Source: Falsiroseomonas sp.
GTDB taxonomy: Bacteria > Pseudomonadota > Alphaproteobacteria > Acetobacterales > Acetobacteraceae
DNA length: 64,000 bases
Assembly (NCBI RefSeq): GCF_030695085.1
Contig: NZ_JAUYTS010000168.1
Location: forward strand, 1-64,000
Direction of reading: 5' to 3'
Below are positions 43,354 through 52,450 of this stretch, piece after piece (positions within the stretch are counted from its first letter, which is position 1; every line of letters begins with the position of its first letter). The notes beneath the pieces were generated by a model. It was not told the origin of the DNA. It worked only from the letters and a program-made list of their open reading frames with translations, and did not search any database. The translations under genes and the position numbers were made by a program.

Positions 43354-45063
43354 TCAGAACAGGAAATAGCGCTGCGCCATCGGCAGCACGGTGGCAGGTT
43401 CGCAGATCAGAAGCTCGCCATCGGCGCGGACTTCGTAGGTCTCGGCATTCACCTCGATCTTCGGCAAGGCGTCGTTCAGCACCATGTCGCGCTTGCCGAT
43501 GTTGCGCGTATTCGCCACCGCCAGCATCGGGCGTTGCAGGCCGAGGCGTTCGGCGATGCCGCCCTCAAGCGCCGCCTGGCTGGTGAAGGTGACGGAGGAG
43601 AGCGTATTGGCGCGACCATAGGCGCCGAACATCGGCCGGTAATGGATGGGCTGCGGCGTGGGGATGGAGGCGTTCGGATCACCCATCGGTGCCATGGCGA
43701 TGCTGCCGCATTTCAGCACGTAGTCCGGCTTCACGCCGAAGAAGGCCGGCGACCACAGCACCAGATCCGCCAATTGCCCCACCGCGACGCTGCCGACATG
43801 CGTGGCGATACCCTGCGAGATGGCCGGGTTGATGGTGTATTTCGCGATGTAGCGTCGCACGCGCAGATTGTCGTTGTCGCCCGTCTCGCCCGGCAGCCTT
43901 CCGCGCTGCTGTTTCATCTTATGCGCGGTCTGCCAGGTGCGGAGAATCACCTCCCCCACCCTACCCATCGCCTGGCTGTCGGAGGACATCATGGAGATGG
44001 CGCCGAGATCGTGCAGGATATCCTCTGCCGCGATCGTCTCCTTGCGGATGCGGGATTCGGCGAAGGCGACGTCTTCCGGAATGCGCGGGTCGAGGTGATG
44101 GCACACCATGAGCATGTCGAGATGCTCATCCACCGTGTTGCGCGTATAGGGCATGGTGGGGTTGGTGGAAGACGGCAGGAAGTTCGGCTCGCCGATCACG
44201 CGCAGAATATCCGGCGCATGACCGCCACCTGCGCCTTCCGTGTGGAAGGCCTGGATTGCGCGGCCGCCGATGGCGCGGATCGTGTCCTCGACGAAGCCGC
44301 TTTCATTCAGCGTATCCGAGTGGATCGCCACCTGGATGTCGAACGCGTCCGCCACCTTCAGGCAGGTATCGATCGCCTTCGGCGTGGTGCCCCAATCCTC
44401 ATGCAGCTTGAGGCCACAGGCACCGGCGCGAATCTGTTCCTCCAGCGCCGCCGGCAGCGCGGCATTGCCCTTGCCGAGGAAGCCGAGATTCATCGGAAAG
44501 GCTTCCGCCGCCTGCAGCATCCGCGCCAGGTGCCAGGGGCCTGGCGTGGCGGTGGTGGCCAGCGTGCCATGCGCGGGGCCGGTGCCGCCGCCGAACATGG
44601 TTGTGATGCCTGAGACCAGCGCTTCCTCGATCTGCTGCGGGCAGATGAAATGGATATGCGGATCGATGCCGCCCGCCGTCAGGATGCGCCCCTCGCCGGC
44701 CAGCACTTCGGTGCCCGGGCCGATGATGATGGTGACACCCGGCTGCGTATCCGGATTGCCGGCCTTGCCGATGCTGTGGATCAGCCCGTCCTTCAGGCCG
44801 ACATCCGCCTTGTAGATGCCGCTGTGATCCACGATCAGCGCATTGGTGATGACGGTATCCACCGCGCCATTGGCGCGCGTGACCTGCGACTGACCCATGC
44901 CGTCACGGATCACCTTGCCGCCGCCGAACTTCACCTCCTCGCCATAGATGGTCAGGTCGCGCTCGACCTCGATGATCAGGTCGGTATCCGCCAGGCGCAG
45001 GCGGTCGCCGGTGGTCGGGCCGTACATGCCCGCATAGGCGCGGCGGGAGAGTTTTGCGGGCAT
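43354..45063 (-). CDS. ureC: Urease alpha subunit
   Basis: 569 aa, the catalytic subunit that hydrolyses urea at a two-nickel site. Ligands are H136 and H138 (DPHIHFICP), the carbamylated K219 in GLKLHEDWG with H221, then H-rich ligands around [11 protein letters not shown] and [13 protein letters not shown], the mobile-flap Cys/His in MVCHHLDP, and the late Asp in SSDSQAMGR. The start overlaps the ureB stop. Full length with no lesion. Confidence 0.99.
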   Translation of the reverse strand: MPAKLSRRAYAGMYGPTTGDRLRLADTDLIIEVERDLTIYGEEVKFGGGKVIRDGMGQSQVTRANGAVDTVITNALIVDHSGIYKADVGLKDGLIHSIGKAGNPDTQPGVTIIIGPGTEVLAGEGRILTAGGIDPHIHFICPQQIEEALVSGITTMFGGGTGPAHGTLATTATPGPWHLARMLQAAEAFPMNLGFLGKGNAALPAALEEQIRAGACGLKLHEDWGTTPKAIDTCLKVADAFDIQVAIHSDTLNESGFVEDTIRAIGGRAIQAFHTEGAGGGHAPDILRVIGEPNFLPSSTNPTMPYTRNTVDEHLDMLMVCHHLDPRIPEDVAFAESRIRKETIAAEDILHDLGAISMMSSDSQAMGRVGEVILRTWQTAHKMKQQRGRLPGETGDNDNLRVRRYIAKYTINPAISQGIATHVGSVAVGQLADLVLWSPAFFGVKPDYVLKCGSIAMAPMGDPNASIPTPQPIHYRPMFGAYGRANTLSSVTFTSQAALEGGIAERLGLQRPMLAVANTRNIGKRDMVLNDALPKIEVNAETYEVRADGELLICEPATVLPMAQRYFLF

Positions 45064-45368
45064 CAGAGCTTCCCCTCCGTCTCGCCGCGGAAACCGTGCA
45101 CGATGCGGGCGCCGGCATAGGGCACCAGCCGCACGCTGCGCGCCTGCCCCGGCTCGAACCGCACGGCGGTGCCGGCGGGGATATCCAGGCGCTGGCCATG
45201 CGCGGCCGCACGGTCGAAGCGCAGCGCCGGATTGGTCTCGGCGAAATGGTAGTGGCTGCCGACCTGGATCGGCCGGTCGCCGGTATTCGCCACCTCGATC
45301 TCCGTCACCGGGCGGCCGACATTCAACTCGATCTCACCCGCGGCGGGAAACAGCTCGCCCGGGATCAT
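45063..45368 (-). CDS. ureB: Urease beta subunit
   Basis: 101 aa. [52 protein letters not shown] is the standard sequence of the small structural beta subunit. ureA, ureB and ureC remain separate genes, as in most proteobacteria. It overlaps its neighbours on both sides. Confidence 0.98.
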   Translation of the reverse strand: MIPGELFPAAGEIELNVGRPVTEIEVANTGDRPIQVGSHYHFAETNPALRFDRAAAHGQRLDIPAGTAVRFEPGQARSVRLVPYAGARIVHGFRGETEGKL

Positions 45369-45667
45369 CGGATCGGCTCATGCACGGTGACGAGCTTGGT
45401 GCCGTCCGGGAAGGTCGCTTCGACCTGGATCTCGTGGATCATCTCGGCAATGCCCTCCATCACCTGCTCGCGGGTGACCACCGTGGCGCCGTCGCGCATC
45501 AGCTCCGCCACGCTGCGGCCGTCGCGGGCACCTTCCACCACGTAATCGGTGATCAGGGCCACCGCCTCCGGATGGTTCAGCTTCACACCACGCTCCAGCC
45601 GCCGGCGGGCGACGATGGCCGCCATGGCGACCAGCAGCTTGTCCTTCTCACGCGGCATCAGGTTCAT
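45365..45667 (-). CDS. ureA: Urease gamma subunit
   Basis: 100 aa. [36 protein letters not shown] and VTVHEPIR at the end are diagnostic. It follows ureD by 40 bases and overlaps ureB, the first of the three structural genes. Confidence 0.98.
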   Translation of the reverse strand: MNLMPREKDKLLVAMAAIVARRRLERGVKLNHPEAVALITDYVVEGARDGRSVAELMRDGATVVTREQVMEGIAEMIHEIQVEATFPDGTKLVTVHEPIR

Positions 45668-45707
45668 GCGTCACCTCCGGATCGAGCCAAGCATGGCGCA
45701 TGCCACC

Positions 45708-46544
45708 TCATCCGCGCCAGAGCCGCGGCAGCTTCGGCGGCAGGCCCAGCGCGGCCTCGCGCAACGCCATGATGGCCGCGCCGAGCCCGGCGCGCACCGC
45801 CCCGGCCTCCCCCAGCCAGCGTGCCAGCAGAAGCCCCGGCGCGACCAGCCCGGCCCCGCCCTGCGCCAACTCCCGCGCCAGGTCGCGATGCGCGGCGGCC
45901 TCCGGCAGGGCGAGCACCAGCGTGGCCATGGCGCCTGCGCCATCCAGCGTGAAGCGGTGGTTTAGGGCGTCCGGGTCCAGCCGTAGCGCATCCACCCACC
46001 GCAGGCGGCCGTCGCGGGTGATGCGCCAGCGGTCCTGCAGCGCGCCATGGGCGAAGACCTCGCCCCGCGCGGCGCGGCCGAATACCAGCATCTCCGCCGC
46101 CAGTAGCCGCGCATCCGGCGCCAGCGCGATATCCAGGCGCCGGCGCAGCCTCGCGCCATCGAACAGGATCGTCTCCTGCGGCAGCCACTCGCAGGTGGAA
46201 TTCGCGCCAAGCGTGATATGCGCGGAGATTTCCGTCTCCGGCCCCAGGCTGCGATAGATCTTCTCGGCGGCCGGCGTAGTTGCGGCGAAGCGCGCCGCGG
46301 CGCCGAGTGTGATGACGGATTGCAGCGCATCGCCGCCCGCCAGCCCACCCGCGACATTGACCAGCGCCGCCTGCTTCGGCTCATCCGGGTCAGCGTCCGG
46401 GAACAGCACGCGCAGCGGCGCGGATTGGAAGAGATGCGCGATTCGCGCGCCACCTGGCGCGGCAACCAGGCCGAGTTCGGCACGCCCATGGGCGCGCTGG
46501 TGGTGGGGCGCGGGCGCCGCTTCGCTGCACATCATGCCGAGCAT
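45708..46544 (-). CDS. ureD: Urease accessory protein UreD
   Basis: About 278 aa. LRVLFPDADPDEPKQAALVNVAGGLAGGDALQSVITLGAAARFAATTPAAEKIYRS is the UreD core, with EWLPQETILFDGARLRRRLDIALA after it. It is the scaffold of the urease activation complex. The start is uncertain: ATG codons at 46544, 46535 and 46532 are all in frame and none has a clear SD; a longer frame to 46595 is possible. It is first in the urease operon and divergent from urtA. Confidence 0.93.
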   Translation of the reverse strand: MLGMMCSEAAPAPHHQRAHGRAELGLVAAPGGARIAHLFQSAPLRVLFPDADPDEPKQAALVNVAGGLAGGDALQSVITLGAAARFAATTPAAEKIYRSLGPETEISAHITLGANSTCEWLPQETILFDGARLRRRLDIALAPDARLLAAEMLVFGRAARGEVFAHGALQDRWRITRDGRLRWVDALRLDPDALNHRFTLDGAGAMATLVLALPEAAAHRDLARELAQGGAGLVAPGLLLARWLGEAGAVRAGLGAAIMALREAALGLPPKLPRLWRG

Positions 46545-46703
46545 GCCATGGTGAACACAGAACGACCAGAGACGGCGCAGCTGCCCAATTCGCAAGCGTC
46601 GTACGCGCCACGAATGCAGTGATCGCCCATTTCGGCGGCATCGGCGCGGAATTCGTTACTCGGAAGTGACAGATGGGCGCGGCAGGATCGTATGCGATGG
46701 CTG

Positions 46704-46719
46704 TGGCACGCATCTCGCA
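46704..46719 (+). promoter_or_regulatory. Sigma54-like promoter of urtABCDE
   Basis: TGGCACG (46704-46710), four bases, then TCGCA (46715-46719) matches the sigma54 -24/-12 consensus TGGCACG-N4-TTGCA at all but one position, and the GG and GC are at the required spacing. It lies about 70 bases upstream of the urtA ATG in the divergent urt/ure gap (about 245 bases). This fits nitrogen control through NtrC. Confidence 0.6.
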
Positions 46720-46788
46720 AAGCCAGGGCTTCGGGAGGCGACGGCGGCGCTGTCGCCGAGGCGCTGAATCCCGTGGAGGCTTCAAAAC

Positions 46789-48033
46789 ATGATCCATCGC
46801 ATGCCCATCACGCGGCGCGCCGCGCTCGCCGGCCTCGGCAGCGTGCTTGCCGCGCCCGCCATCCGCCCATCCTTCGCGCAGGCCGCCCCGATTCGCGTCG
46901 GCGTGCTGCACTCGCTGTCCGGCACCATGGCGATCAGCGAAACCGCGCTGCGCGACACCGTGCTGATGATGGTGGAAGCGCAGAACGCCGCAGGCGGCAT
47001 CCTCGGCCGCCGGCTTGAGGCCGTGGTGGTGGACCCGGCCTCCAACTGGCCGCTGTTTGCGGAGAAGGCGCGGGAACTGCTCGCCGTCTCCCGCGTCGAT
47101 GTCACCTTCGGCTGCTGGACCAGCGTGTCCCGCAAATCCGTGCTGCCGGTGTTCGAGGAGCTGAACGGCCTGCTGTTCTATCCCGTGCAATATGAGGGTG
47201 AGGAAGAGAGCAAAAACATCTTCTACACTGGCGCCGCGCCGAACCAGCAGGCGATCCCGGCCGTCGAATACCTGATGAGCGCCGATGGCGGCGAGGCCAA
47301 GCGCATCGCGCTGCTCGGCACGGATTATGTGTATCCGCGTACCACCAACCGCATCCTGCGCGCCTTCCTGAACAGCAAGGGCATCGCCGATGCCGACATC
47401 ATGGAGGAATATACCCCTTTCGGACACAGCGACTGGCAGGGCATCGTCAGCCGCGTGAAGCGCTTCGCCGGCGAGGGCAAGCGCACCGCCATCGTCTCCA
47501 CCATCAATGGCGACGCCAACGTGCCGTTCTACCGTGAACTGGGCAACCAGGGCATCAAGGCGGAAGACATTCCCTCCGTCGCCTTCAGCGTCGGTGAGGA
47601 GGAGCTCGCCGGCATCGATGCGCGACCGCTCGTCGGCCATCTGGCGGCGTGGAACTACTTCATGTCCGTCGACAGCCCGGCCAACACGCAGTTCAAGGCG
47701 ATGTGGCAGAGCTACATCAAGAACCCGCGCCGCGTCACCAATGACCCGATGGAGGCCACCTTCGTCGGCTTCAAGATGTGGGCGCAGGCCGTCGCCAAGG
47801 CCGGCACCACCGCGGTGGATCCGGTGCGCACGGCGATCATCGGCCAGAAGGTGGACGCGCCCTGCGGCTACACGCTGGAAATGCACGCCAACCACCATCT
47901 GTCGAAGCCGGTGATGATCGGTGAGATCGAGGCGAACGGGCAGTTCAACATCGTCTGGAAGACGCCGAACGCAATCCCGGCCGAGAACTGGTCACCCTTC
48001 ATCCCGGAGAACGCCAACCGGCGCCGCGGCTGA
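46789..48033 (+). CDS. urtA: Urea ABC transporter substrate-binding protein
   Basis: 414 aa with a Tat-like signal (MPITRRAALAGLGSVLAAPAIRPSFAQA). The core VGVLHSLSGTMAISETALRDTVLMMVEAQNAAGGILGR, CWTSVSRKSVLPVFEELNGLLFYPVQYEGEEESKNIFYTGAAPNQQ, YVYPRTTNRILR and the C-terminal NAIPAENWSPFIPEN are UrtA hallmarks. GGAGG at 46775-46779 is 9 bases before the ATG. First gene of urtABCDE. Confidence 0.97.
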   Translation: MIHRMPITRRAALAGLGSVLAAPAIRPSFAQAAPIRVGVLHSLSGTMAISETALRDTVLMMVEAQNAAGGILGRRLEAVVVDPASNWPLFAEKARELLAVSRVDVTFGCWTSVSRKSVLPVFEELNGLLFYPVQYEGEEESKNIFYTGAAPNQQAIPAVEYLMSADGGEAKRIALLGTDYVYPRTTNRILRAFLNSKGIADADIMEEYTPFGHSDWQGIVSRVKRFAGEGKRTAIVSTINGDANVPFYRELGNQGIKAEDIPSVAFSVGEEELAGIDARPLVGHLAAWNYFMSVDSPANTQFKAMWQSYIKNPRRVTNDPMEATFVGFKMWAQAVAKAGTTAVDPVRTAIIGQKVDAPCGYTLEMHANHHLSKPVMIGEIEANGQFNIVWKTPNAIPAENWSPFIPENANRRRG

Positions 48034-48044
48034 GGGAGCGGGAC

Positions 48045-48065
48045 GGGGCGGCTTTGTGCCGCCCC
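48045..48065 (+). promoter_or_regulatory. Strong hairpin between urtA and urtB
   Basis: GGGGCGGC (48045-48052), loop TTTGT, GCCGCCCC (48058-48065): a perfect 8-base GC stem between the urtA stop and the urtB start. No U-tract follows. Such a stem after the binding-protein gene would protect the urtA end of the mRNA, or partly stop transcription, so that UrtA exceeds the membrane parts. Confidence 0.6.
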
Positions 48066-48079
48066 TGTCCACATCGCGC

Positions 48080-49648
48080 ATGAAGCATTCCGTCCTCATC
48101 TTCCTGATGGTGCTTGCCCTGGCGCTGCCGGCGCGCGCGCAGGACGCCTTCACCGCCGGCCTCACCGGGCTCGGTACCAGCTTCAACCAGACTGCGGAAG
48201 CGGTGGACCGGCTCGGCGCCAGTGGCGACCCGCGCGCCCTGCCCCTGCTCCGCGCGCTGGCCGATGGAAGGCTGCTGCGCCAGGCGGATGGCGCGCTGTT
48301 GATCCGTGACGGGGCCGGCGCCATCGATGCCATGAGCGGCGCCAGGGCGGAGGCTGGCGGCGCGGAGCCGGTGCGGCTGAACAACCGCGTACGCGTCGCG
48401 CTGCGGGGCGCCTTGGGACGGTTGCAACTGCTCTCGCCCGACCAGGCCGAGCGCCAGGCGGCGGCAGAGGCCGTGTTCCGCAGCCGATCGGCCGAGAATG
48501 TGCCGCTGCTGGAGGCCGCGTTGGCGCGCGAGACGGTGCCGGCCATTCGCGCGCGCATGGCGCTGGCGCTGGCCGCGTCGCGGCTGATGGCGAGCGATGC
48601 GGCGGACAAGCTGCTCGGCGTCACCGCGCTCGGCGCCACGGCGTCGCCGGAGGCGCGCGCGGTGCTGCTGGAATTCCGCAGCGCCAATCCGGATATCGCC
48701 CCGCAGATCGATGAGGCCGTCGTGGCGATCGACCAGCGCCTGGCGCTGCGCCGTGCGGCGGAGACGCTGTTCCAGGGGCTGTCGCTCGGCTCCGTGCTGC
48801 TGCTGGCAGCACTCGGCCTCGCGGTGACCTTTGGCGTGATGGGCGTGATCAACATGGCGCATGGTGAGTTCGTCATGCTCGGCGCCTACACCACCTTCGT
48901 CGTGCAGGAGGCGCTGCGCGACATCCCCGCCCTGCAACCCTGGTCGCTGCCGCTGGCGGTGCCGGCCGCCTTCCTGATCACCGCGGCCTGCGGCGCGGCG
49001 ATGGAACGCGGGCTGATCCGCCACCTCTACGGTCGGCCGCTGGAGACGCTGCTGATGACCTTCGGCGTCGGCATGATGATCCAGCAGGCGGTGCGCCTGG
49101 CCTTCGGCGCGCAGAACCGCGAGATCATCAGCCCGTCCTGGATGCAGGGCACGCTGATGCTGCCGGGGGATATCGCGGTGACGCAGAACCGGCTGTGGAT
49201 CCTGGCCTTCTCGCTGGTCGTGCTCGCCCTGACGGTTGCCGCCATTCGTTTCACCCGCTTCGGGCTGGAGATGCGCGCGGTAACCCAGAAGCGCGCCATC
49301 GCGGCGTCCATGGGCATTCGCACCGGGCGGGTGGATGCGCTGACCTTCGCCTTCGGCTCGGGCATCGCCGGCATCGCAGGCGTGGCGCTGAGCCAGATCG
49401 ACAATGTCTCCCCCAATCTCGGCACCGGCTACATCATCGACAGCTTTCTCGTTGTGGTCTTTGGCGGCGTGGGGTCGTTGGCGGGCACGCTGGTGGGGGC
49501 CTTCGGGCTCGGCATCATCAACAAGGTGCTTGAGCCCTGGGCCGGTGCCGTGCTGGCCAAGGTGTTCGTGCTGGTGGCGGTGATGCTGTTCATCCAGCGC
49601 AAGCCGCGCGGCCTGTTCGCGCAGAAGGGAAGGGCGGCGGAGGCATGA
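48080..49648 (+). CDS. urtB: Urea ABC transporter permease UrtB
   Basis: 522 aa. It is LivH-like but with the long N-terminal periplasmic region typical of UrtB: signal (MKHSVLIFLMVLALALPARAQ), about 200 helical residues, then the membrane domain from LFQGLSLGSVLLLAALGLAVTFGVMGVINMAHGEFVMLGAYTTFVVQ. It ends IQRKPRGLFAQKGR. It overlaps urtC by ATGA. Confidence 0.96.
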   Translation: MKHSVLIFLMVLALALPARAQDAFTAGLTGLGTSFNQTAEAVDRLGASGDPRALPLLRALADGRLLRQADGALLIRDGAGAIDAMSGARAEAGGAEPVRLNNRVRVALRGALGRLQLLSPDQAERQAAAEAVFRSRSAENVPLLEAALARETVPAIRARMALALAASRLMASDAADKLLGVTALGATASPEARAVLLEFRSANPDIAPQIDEAVVAIDQRLALRRAAETLFQGLSLGSVLLLAALGLAVTFGVMGVINMAHGEFVMLGAYTTFVVQEALRDIPALQPWSLPLAVPAAFLITAACGAAMERGLIRHLYGRPLETLLMTFGVGMMIQQAVRLAFGAQNREIISPSWMQGTLMLPGDIAVTQNRLWILAFSLVVLALTVAAIRFTRFGLEMRAVTQKRAIAASMGIRTGRVDALTFAFGSGIAGIAGVALSQIDNVSPNLGTGYIIDSFLVVVFGGVGSLAGTLVGAFGLGIINKVLEPWAGAVLAKVFVLVAVMLFIQRKPRGLFAQKGRAAEA

Positions 49649-50739
49649 GCCTGGCGGTATCCACCCCCTCCTCGCCCACGCGGCTGCGGCTTGGGCTGCG
49701 GGCGGGGCTGGTGATCTTTGTGCTGCTGCTCGGCATCATGCCGCTGCTGAACCTGCTGCCGGTCAGCCACCCGCTGCATGTTTCCGACTTCCTCGTCTCC
49801 ATCACCGGCAAATGGATCTGCTACGCCATCCTGGCGCTGTCGCTGGACCTGGCCTGGGGCTATGCGGGCATTCTCTCGCTTGGCCATGGCGCCTTCTTCG
49901 CGCTGGGCGGCTATGCCATGGGCATGCATCTGATGCGGCTGATCGGGCCGCGCGGTGTCTATGGCCATCCGGTGCTGCCGGATTTCATGGTGTTCCTCGG
50001 CTACCAGGAACTGCCCTGGTACTGGCTGGGCTTCGACAGTTTCCCCTTCGCCATGCTGATGGTGCTGCTGGTGCCGGGGCTGCTGGCGCTGGTGGTGGGT
50101 TTCCTGTCCTTCCGCAGCCGCATCACCGGCGTGTACCTTTCCATCCTGACGCAGGCGATGACCTTCGCGCTGATGCTGGCCTTCTTCCGCAATGATATGG
50201 GCCTCGGCGGCAATAACGGCTTCACCGACTTCAAGGAGCTGCTGGGCTTCTCGCTGAATACTTCCGGCGCCCGGGCCGGGCTGTTCTATGCTTCGCTGAT
50301 CGCGCTGGTGCTGTCGTTCCTGATCTGCCAACGGCTGACACGCAGCAAGTACGGGCGCGTGCTGACGGCGATCCGCGATGCCGAAAGCCGCGTGCGTTTC
50401 CTGGGCTATGACACCACCAGCCATAAGCTGTTCGCCTTCGTGCTCTCCGCCATGCTCGCGGGCGTGGCCGGCGCGCTGTACGTGCCACAGGTCGGCATCA
50501 TTAACCCGGGCGAGTTCAGCCCGGCCAATTCGATCGAGGCGGTGATCTGGGTGGCAGTGGGTGGGCGCGGCACGCTGGTGGGCGCGGTGCTTGGCGCCTT
50601 CACTGTCAACGGGCTGAAGACCTGGCTGACCAGCGCGGCGCCAGACCTGTGGCTGTTCGTGCTGGGCGGGTTGTTCGTCGCGGTGACACTGTTCCTGCCG
50701 AAGGGACTGATCGGGCTGATGAAGGGTCGCGGCCGATGA
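49645..50739 (+). CDS. urtC: Urea ABC transporter permease UrtC
   Basis: 364 aa LivM-like permease: LSLDLAWGYAGILSLGHGAFFALGGYAMGMHLM, FRSRITGVYLSILTQAMTFALMLAFFRNDMGLGGNNGFTDFKE and VPQVGIINPGEFSPANSIEAVIWVAVGGRGTLVGAVLGAF. The FFRNDMGLGGNNG block is UrtC-specific. Overlaps urtB and urtD. Confidence 0.96.
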   Translation: MSLAVSTPSSPTRLRLGLRAGLVIFVLLLGIMPLLNLLPVSHPLHVSDFLVSITGKWICYAILALSLDLAWGYAGILSLGHGAFFALGGYAMGMHLMRLIGPRGVYGHPVLPDFMVFLGYQELPWYWLGFDSFPFAMLMVLLVPGLLALVVGFLSFRSRITGVYLSILTQAMTFALMLAFFRNDMGLGGNNGFTDFKELLGFSLNTSGARAGLFYASLIALVLSFLICQRLTRSKYGRVLTAIRDAESRVRFLGYDTTSHKLFAFVLSAMLAGVAGALYVPQVGIINPGEFSPANSIEAVIWVAVGGRGTLVGAVLGAFTVNGLKTWLTSAAPDLWLFVLGGLFVAVTLFLPKGLIGLMKGRGR

Positions 50740-51476
50740 GCAAGGGCCGCCGCCTTTACCTCGACGGCGTCTCGGTCGTCTTCGACGGCTTCCGGGCGCT
50801 GAACAATCTTTCGCTGATTGTGGAGCCGGGCGAACTTCGCTCCGTCATCGGCCCCAACGGCGCCGGCAAGACGACGATGATGGACGTCATCACCGGCAAG
50901 ACCCGCCCCACTGGCGGCAAGGTGCTGTTCGGCGAGACCGACCTGACGCGCATGGATGAGGCCGGCATCGCCAATCTCGGCATCGGCCGCAAGTTCCAGA
51001 AACCCACCATGTTCGATGCGCTGACGGTGTTCGAGAATCTGGAACTCGCCCTGAAGGCGCCGCGCGGCCCCATCGCCTGCCTGCGCTGGAAGCTGACGGG
51101 CGAGGCGCGGACCCGGATCGAGACCACCATGGCCGAGATCGGGCTGACCGAACGCGCGCAGGACCTGGCCGGCATCCTCAGCCACGGCCAACGGCAATGG
51201 CTGGAGATCGGCATGCTGCTGATGCAGGACCCGGAACTGCTGCTGGTGGATGAACCCGTGGCCGGCATGACCGATTCGGAAACCGAGCACACCGCTGCCC
51301 TACTGGTCCGCATCGCCGGCCGCCGCAGCGTGGTGGTGGTGGAGCACGACCTGGAATTCGTCCGCGCCCTCGGCCGCCGCGTCACCGTGCTGTGCGACGG
51401 CAGCGTGCTGTCGGAGGGCTCGATCGACCATGTGCAGAACGACCAGCGCGTGATCGAAGTGTATCTGGGGCGATGA
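50736..51476 (+). CDS. urtD: Urea ABC transporter ATPase UrtD
   Basis: 246 aa LivG-like ATPase. Walker A GPNGAGKTT, DVITGKTRPTGGKVLFGETDLTRMDEAGIANLGIGRKFQKPTMFDALTVFENLELA (UrtD-specific wording), signature LSHGQRQWLEIGMLL and Walker B LLLVDEPVAGMTD. It overlaps urtC by ATGA and ends one base before urtE. Confidence 0.96.
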   Translation: MSKGRRLYLDGVSVVFDGFRALNNLSLIVEPGELRSVIGPNGAGKTTMMDVITGKTRPTGGKVLFGETDLTRMDEAGIANLGIGRKFQKPTMFDALTVFENLELALKAPRGPIACLRWKLTGEARTRIETTMAEIGLTERAQDLAGILSHGQRQWLEIGMLLMQDPELLLVDEPVAGMTDSETEHTAALLVRIAGRRSVVVVEHDLEFVRALGRRVTVLCDGSVLSEGSIDHVQNDQRVIEVYLGR

Positions 51477-51477
51477 G

Positions 51478-52170
51478 ATGCTGACCGTATCCGCGATCGA
51501 CCTGTCCTCCGGCGCCAGCCTGTGCCTGCGCGGCGTGTCGCTGGAGGCGGCGCCGGGCAAGGTCACAGCGGTGCTGGGGCGCAACGGCGTCGGCAAATCC
51601 TCGCTGCTGCGTGCCATCATGGGGCTGGAGAAGGTGCGCGTGGGGACCATCACCTGGGAAGGCCGTGACGTGACACGGCTCGCACCAGCGGAACGCGCCC
51701 GCGCCGGCATCGGTTATGTGCCGCAGGGGCGCGAGATTTTTCCATTCCTCACCGTGCAGGAGAATCTCGAAACCGCGCTCGCCGCGGCACCGCGCGGGTC
51801 CGGCGTGGATTCGGAAGTGTTCGACCTGTTCCCCATCCTGCGCCAGTTCCTGCGCCGGCGCGGCGGCGATCTCTCGGGCGGGCAGCAGCAGCAACTGGCG
51901 ATCGGCCGCGCGCTGTGTGCCCGGCCGCGGCTGCTGATCCTCGATGAGCCGACGGAGGGGATCCAGCCCTCCGTCATCAAGGATATCGCCCGCGTCATCC
52001 GCCATTTGGCGAAGGATCGTGGCATGGCCGTGATCCTGGTGGAGCAATACTACGATTTCGCCCGGGAGCTGGCTGATTCGATTGCGGTGATGGTGCGCGG
52101 CGAGGTGGCACTGGCCGGCGCGGCCGGCACGCTCGATGAGGGCGCCGTGCGGAAGCTGCTCACCGTCTGA
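51478..52170 (+). CDS. urtE: Urea ABC transporter ATPase UrtE
   Basis: 230 aa LivF-like ATPase. Walker A GRNGVGKSS, YVPQGREIFPFLTVQENLE, signature LSGGQQQQLAIGRAL and LLILDEPTEGIQPSVIKDI (UrtE wording). Last gene of the operon. An 8-base inverted repeat (ACCGGCTG at 52213, CAGCCGGT at 52247) 43 bases after the stop could take part in termination. Confidence 0.96.
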   Translation: MLTVSAIDLSSGASLCLRGVSLEAAPGKVTAVLGRNGVGKSSLLRAIMGLEKVRVGTITWEGRDVTRLAPAERARAGIGYVPQGREIFPFLTVQENLETALAAAPRGSGVDSEVFDLFPILRQFLRRRGGDLSGGQQQQLAIGRALCARPRLLILDEPTEGIQPSVIKDIARVIRHLAKDRGMAVILVEQYYDFARELADSIAVMVRGEVALAGAAGTLDEGAVRKLLTV

Positions 52171-52262
52171 GCGCCAGAAGCCCCCTGCAGTCACGGGCAC
52201 AACGGAAACCGCACCGGCTGGCACTGCCGAAATCCCGGCCCGTCCGCAGCCGGTTGAAACCA

Positions 52263-52450
52263 TGTCCTTCGACCTGGCCGCCACCACGCGTAACCTGTTC
52301 GCAAGCGGCCTGCCGCGCCGGCATGGTTCGCTGCGCGCCTACGGAATGGTGCAGGTGGAGATCGACCCGCCGCCGTCCGCGGCAGATCAGCTAAGCGTCT
52401 CCATCAACCGGCGAAGCAGTTCCGCGCGCGGTACCAGGCTGTCCAGGTAG
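52263..52450 (+). CDS. Possible small hypothetical ORF after urtE
   Basis: 62 codons, ATG at 52263, with a third-position GC bias like that of real genes over its first 45 or so codons. It begins MSFDLAATTRNLFASGLPRR. No SD is clear, no family is recognised, and the last 64 bases are antisense to the end of the M20 gene. It may be a small gene, a remnant of one, or chance. The rest of 52171-52386 holds only the weak inverted repeat. Confidence 0.2.
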
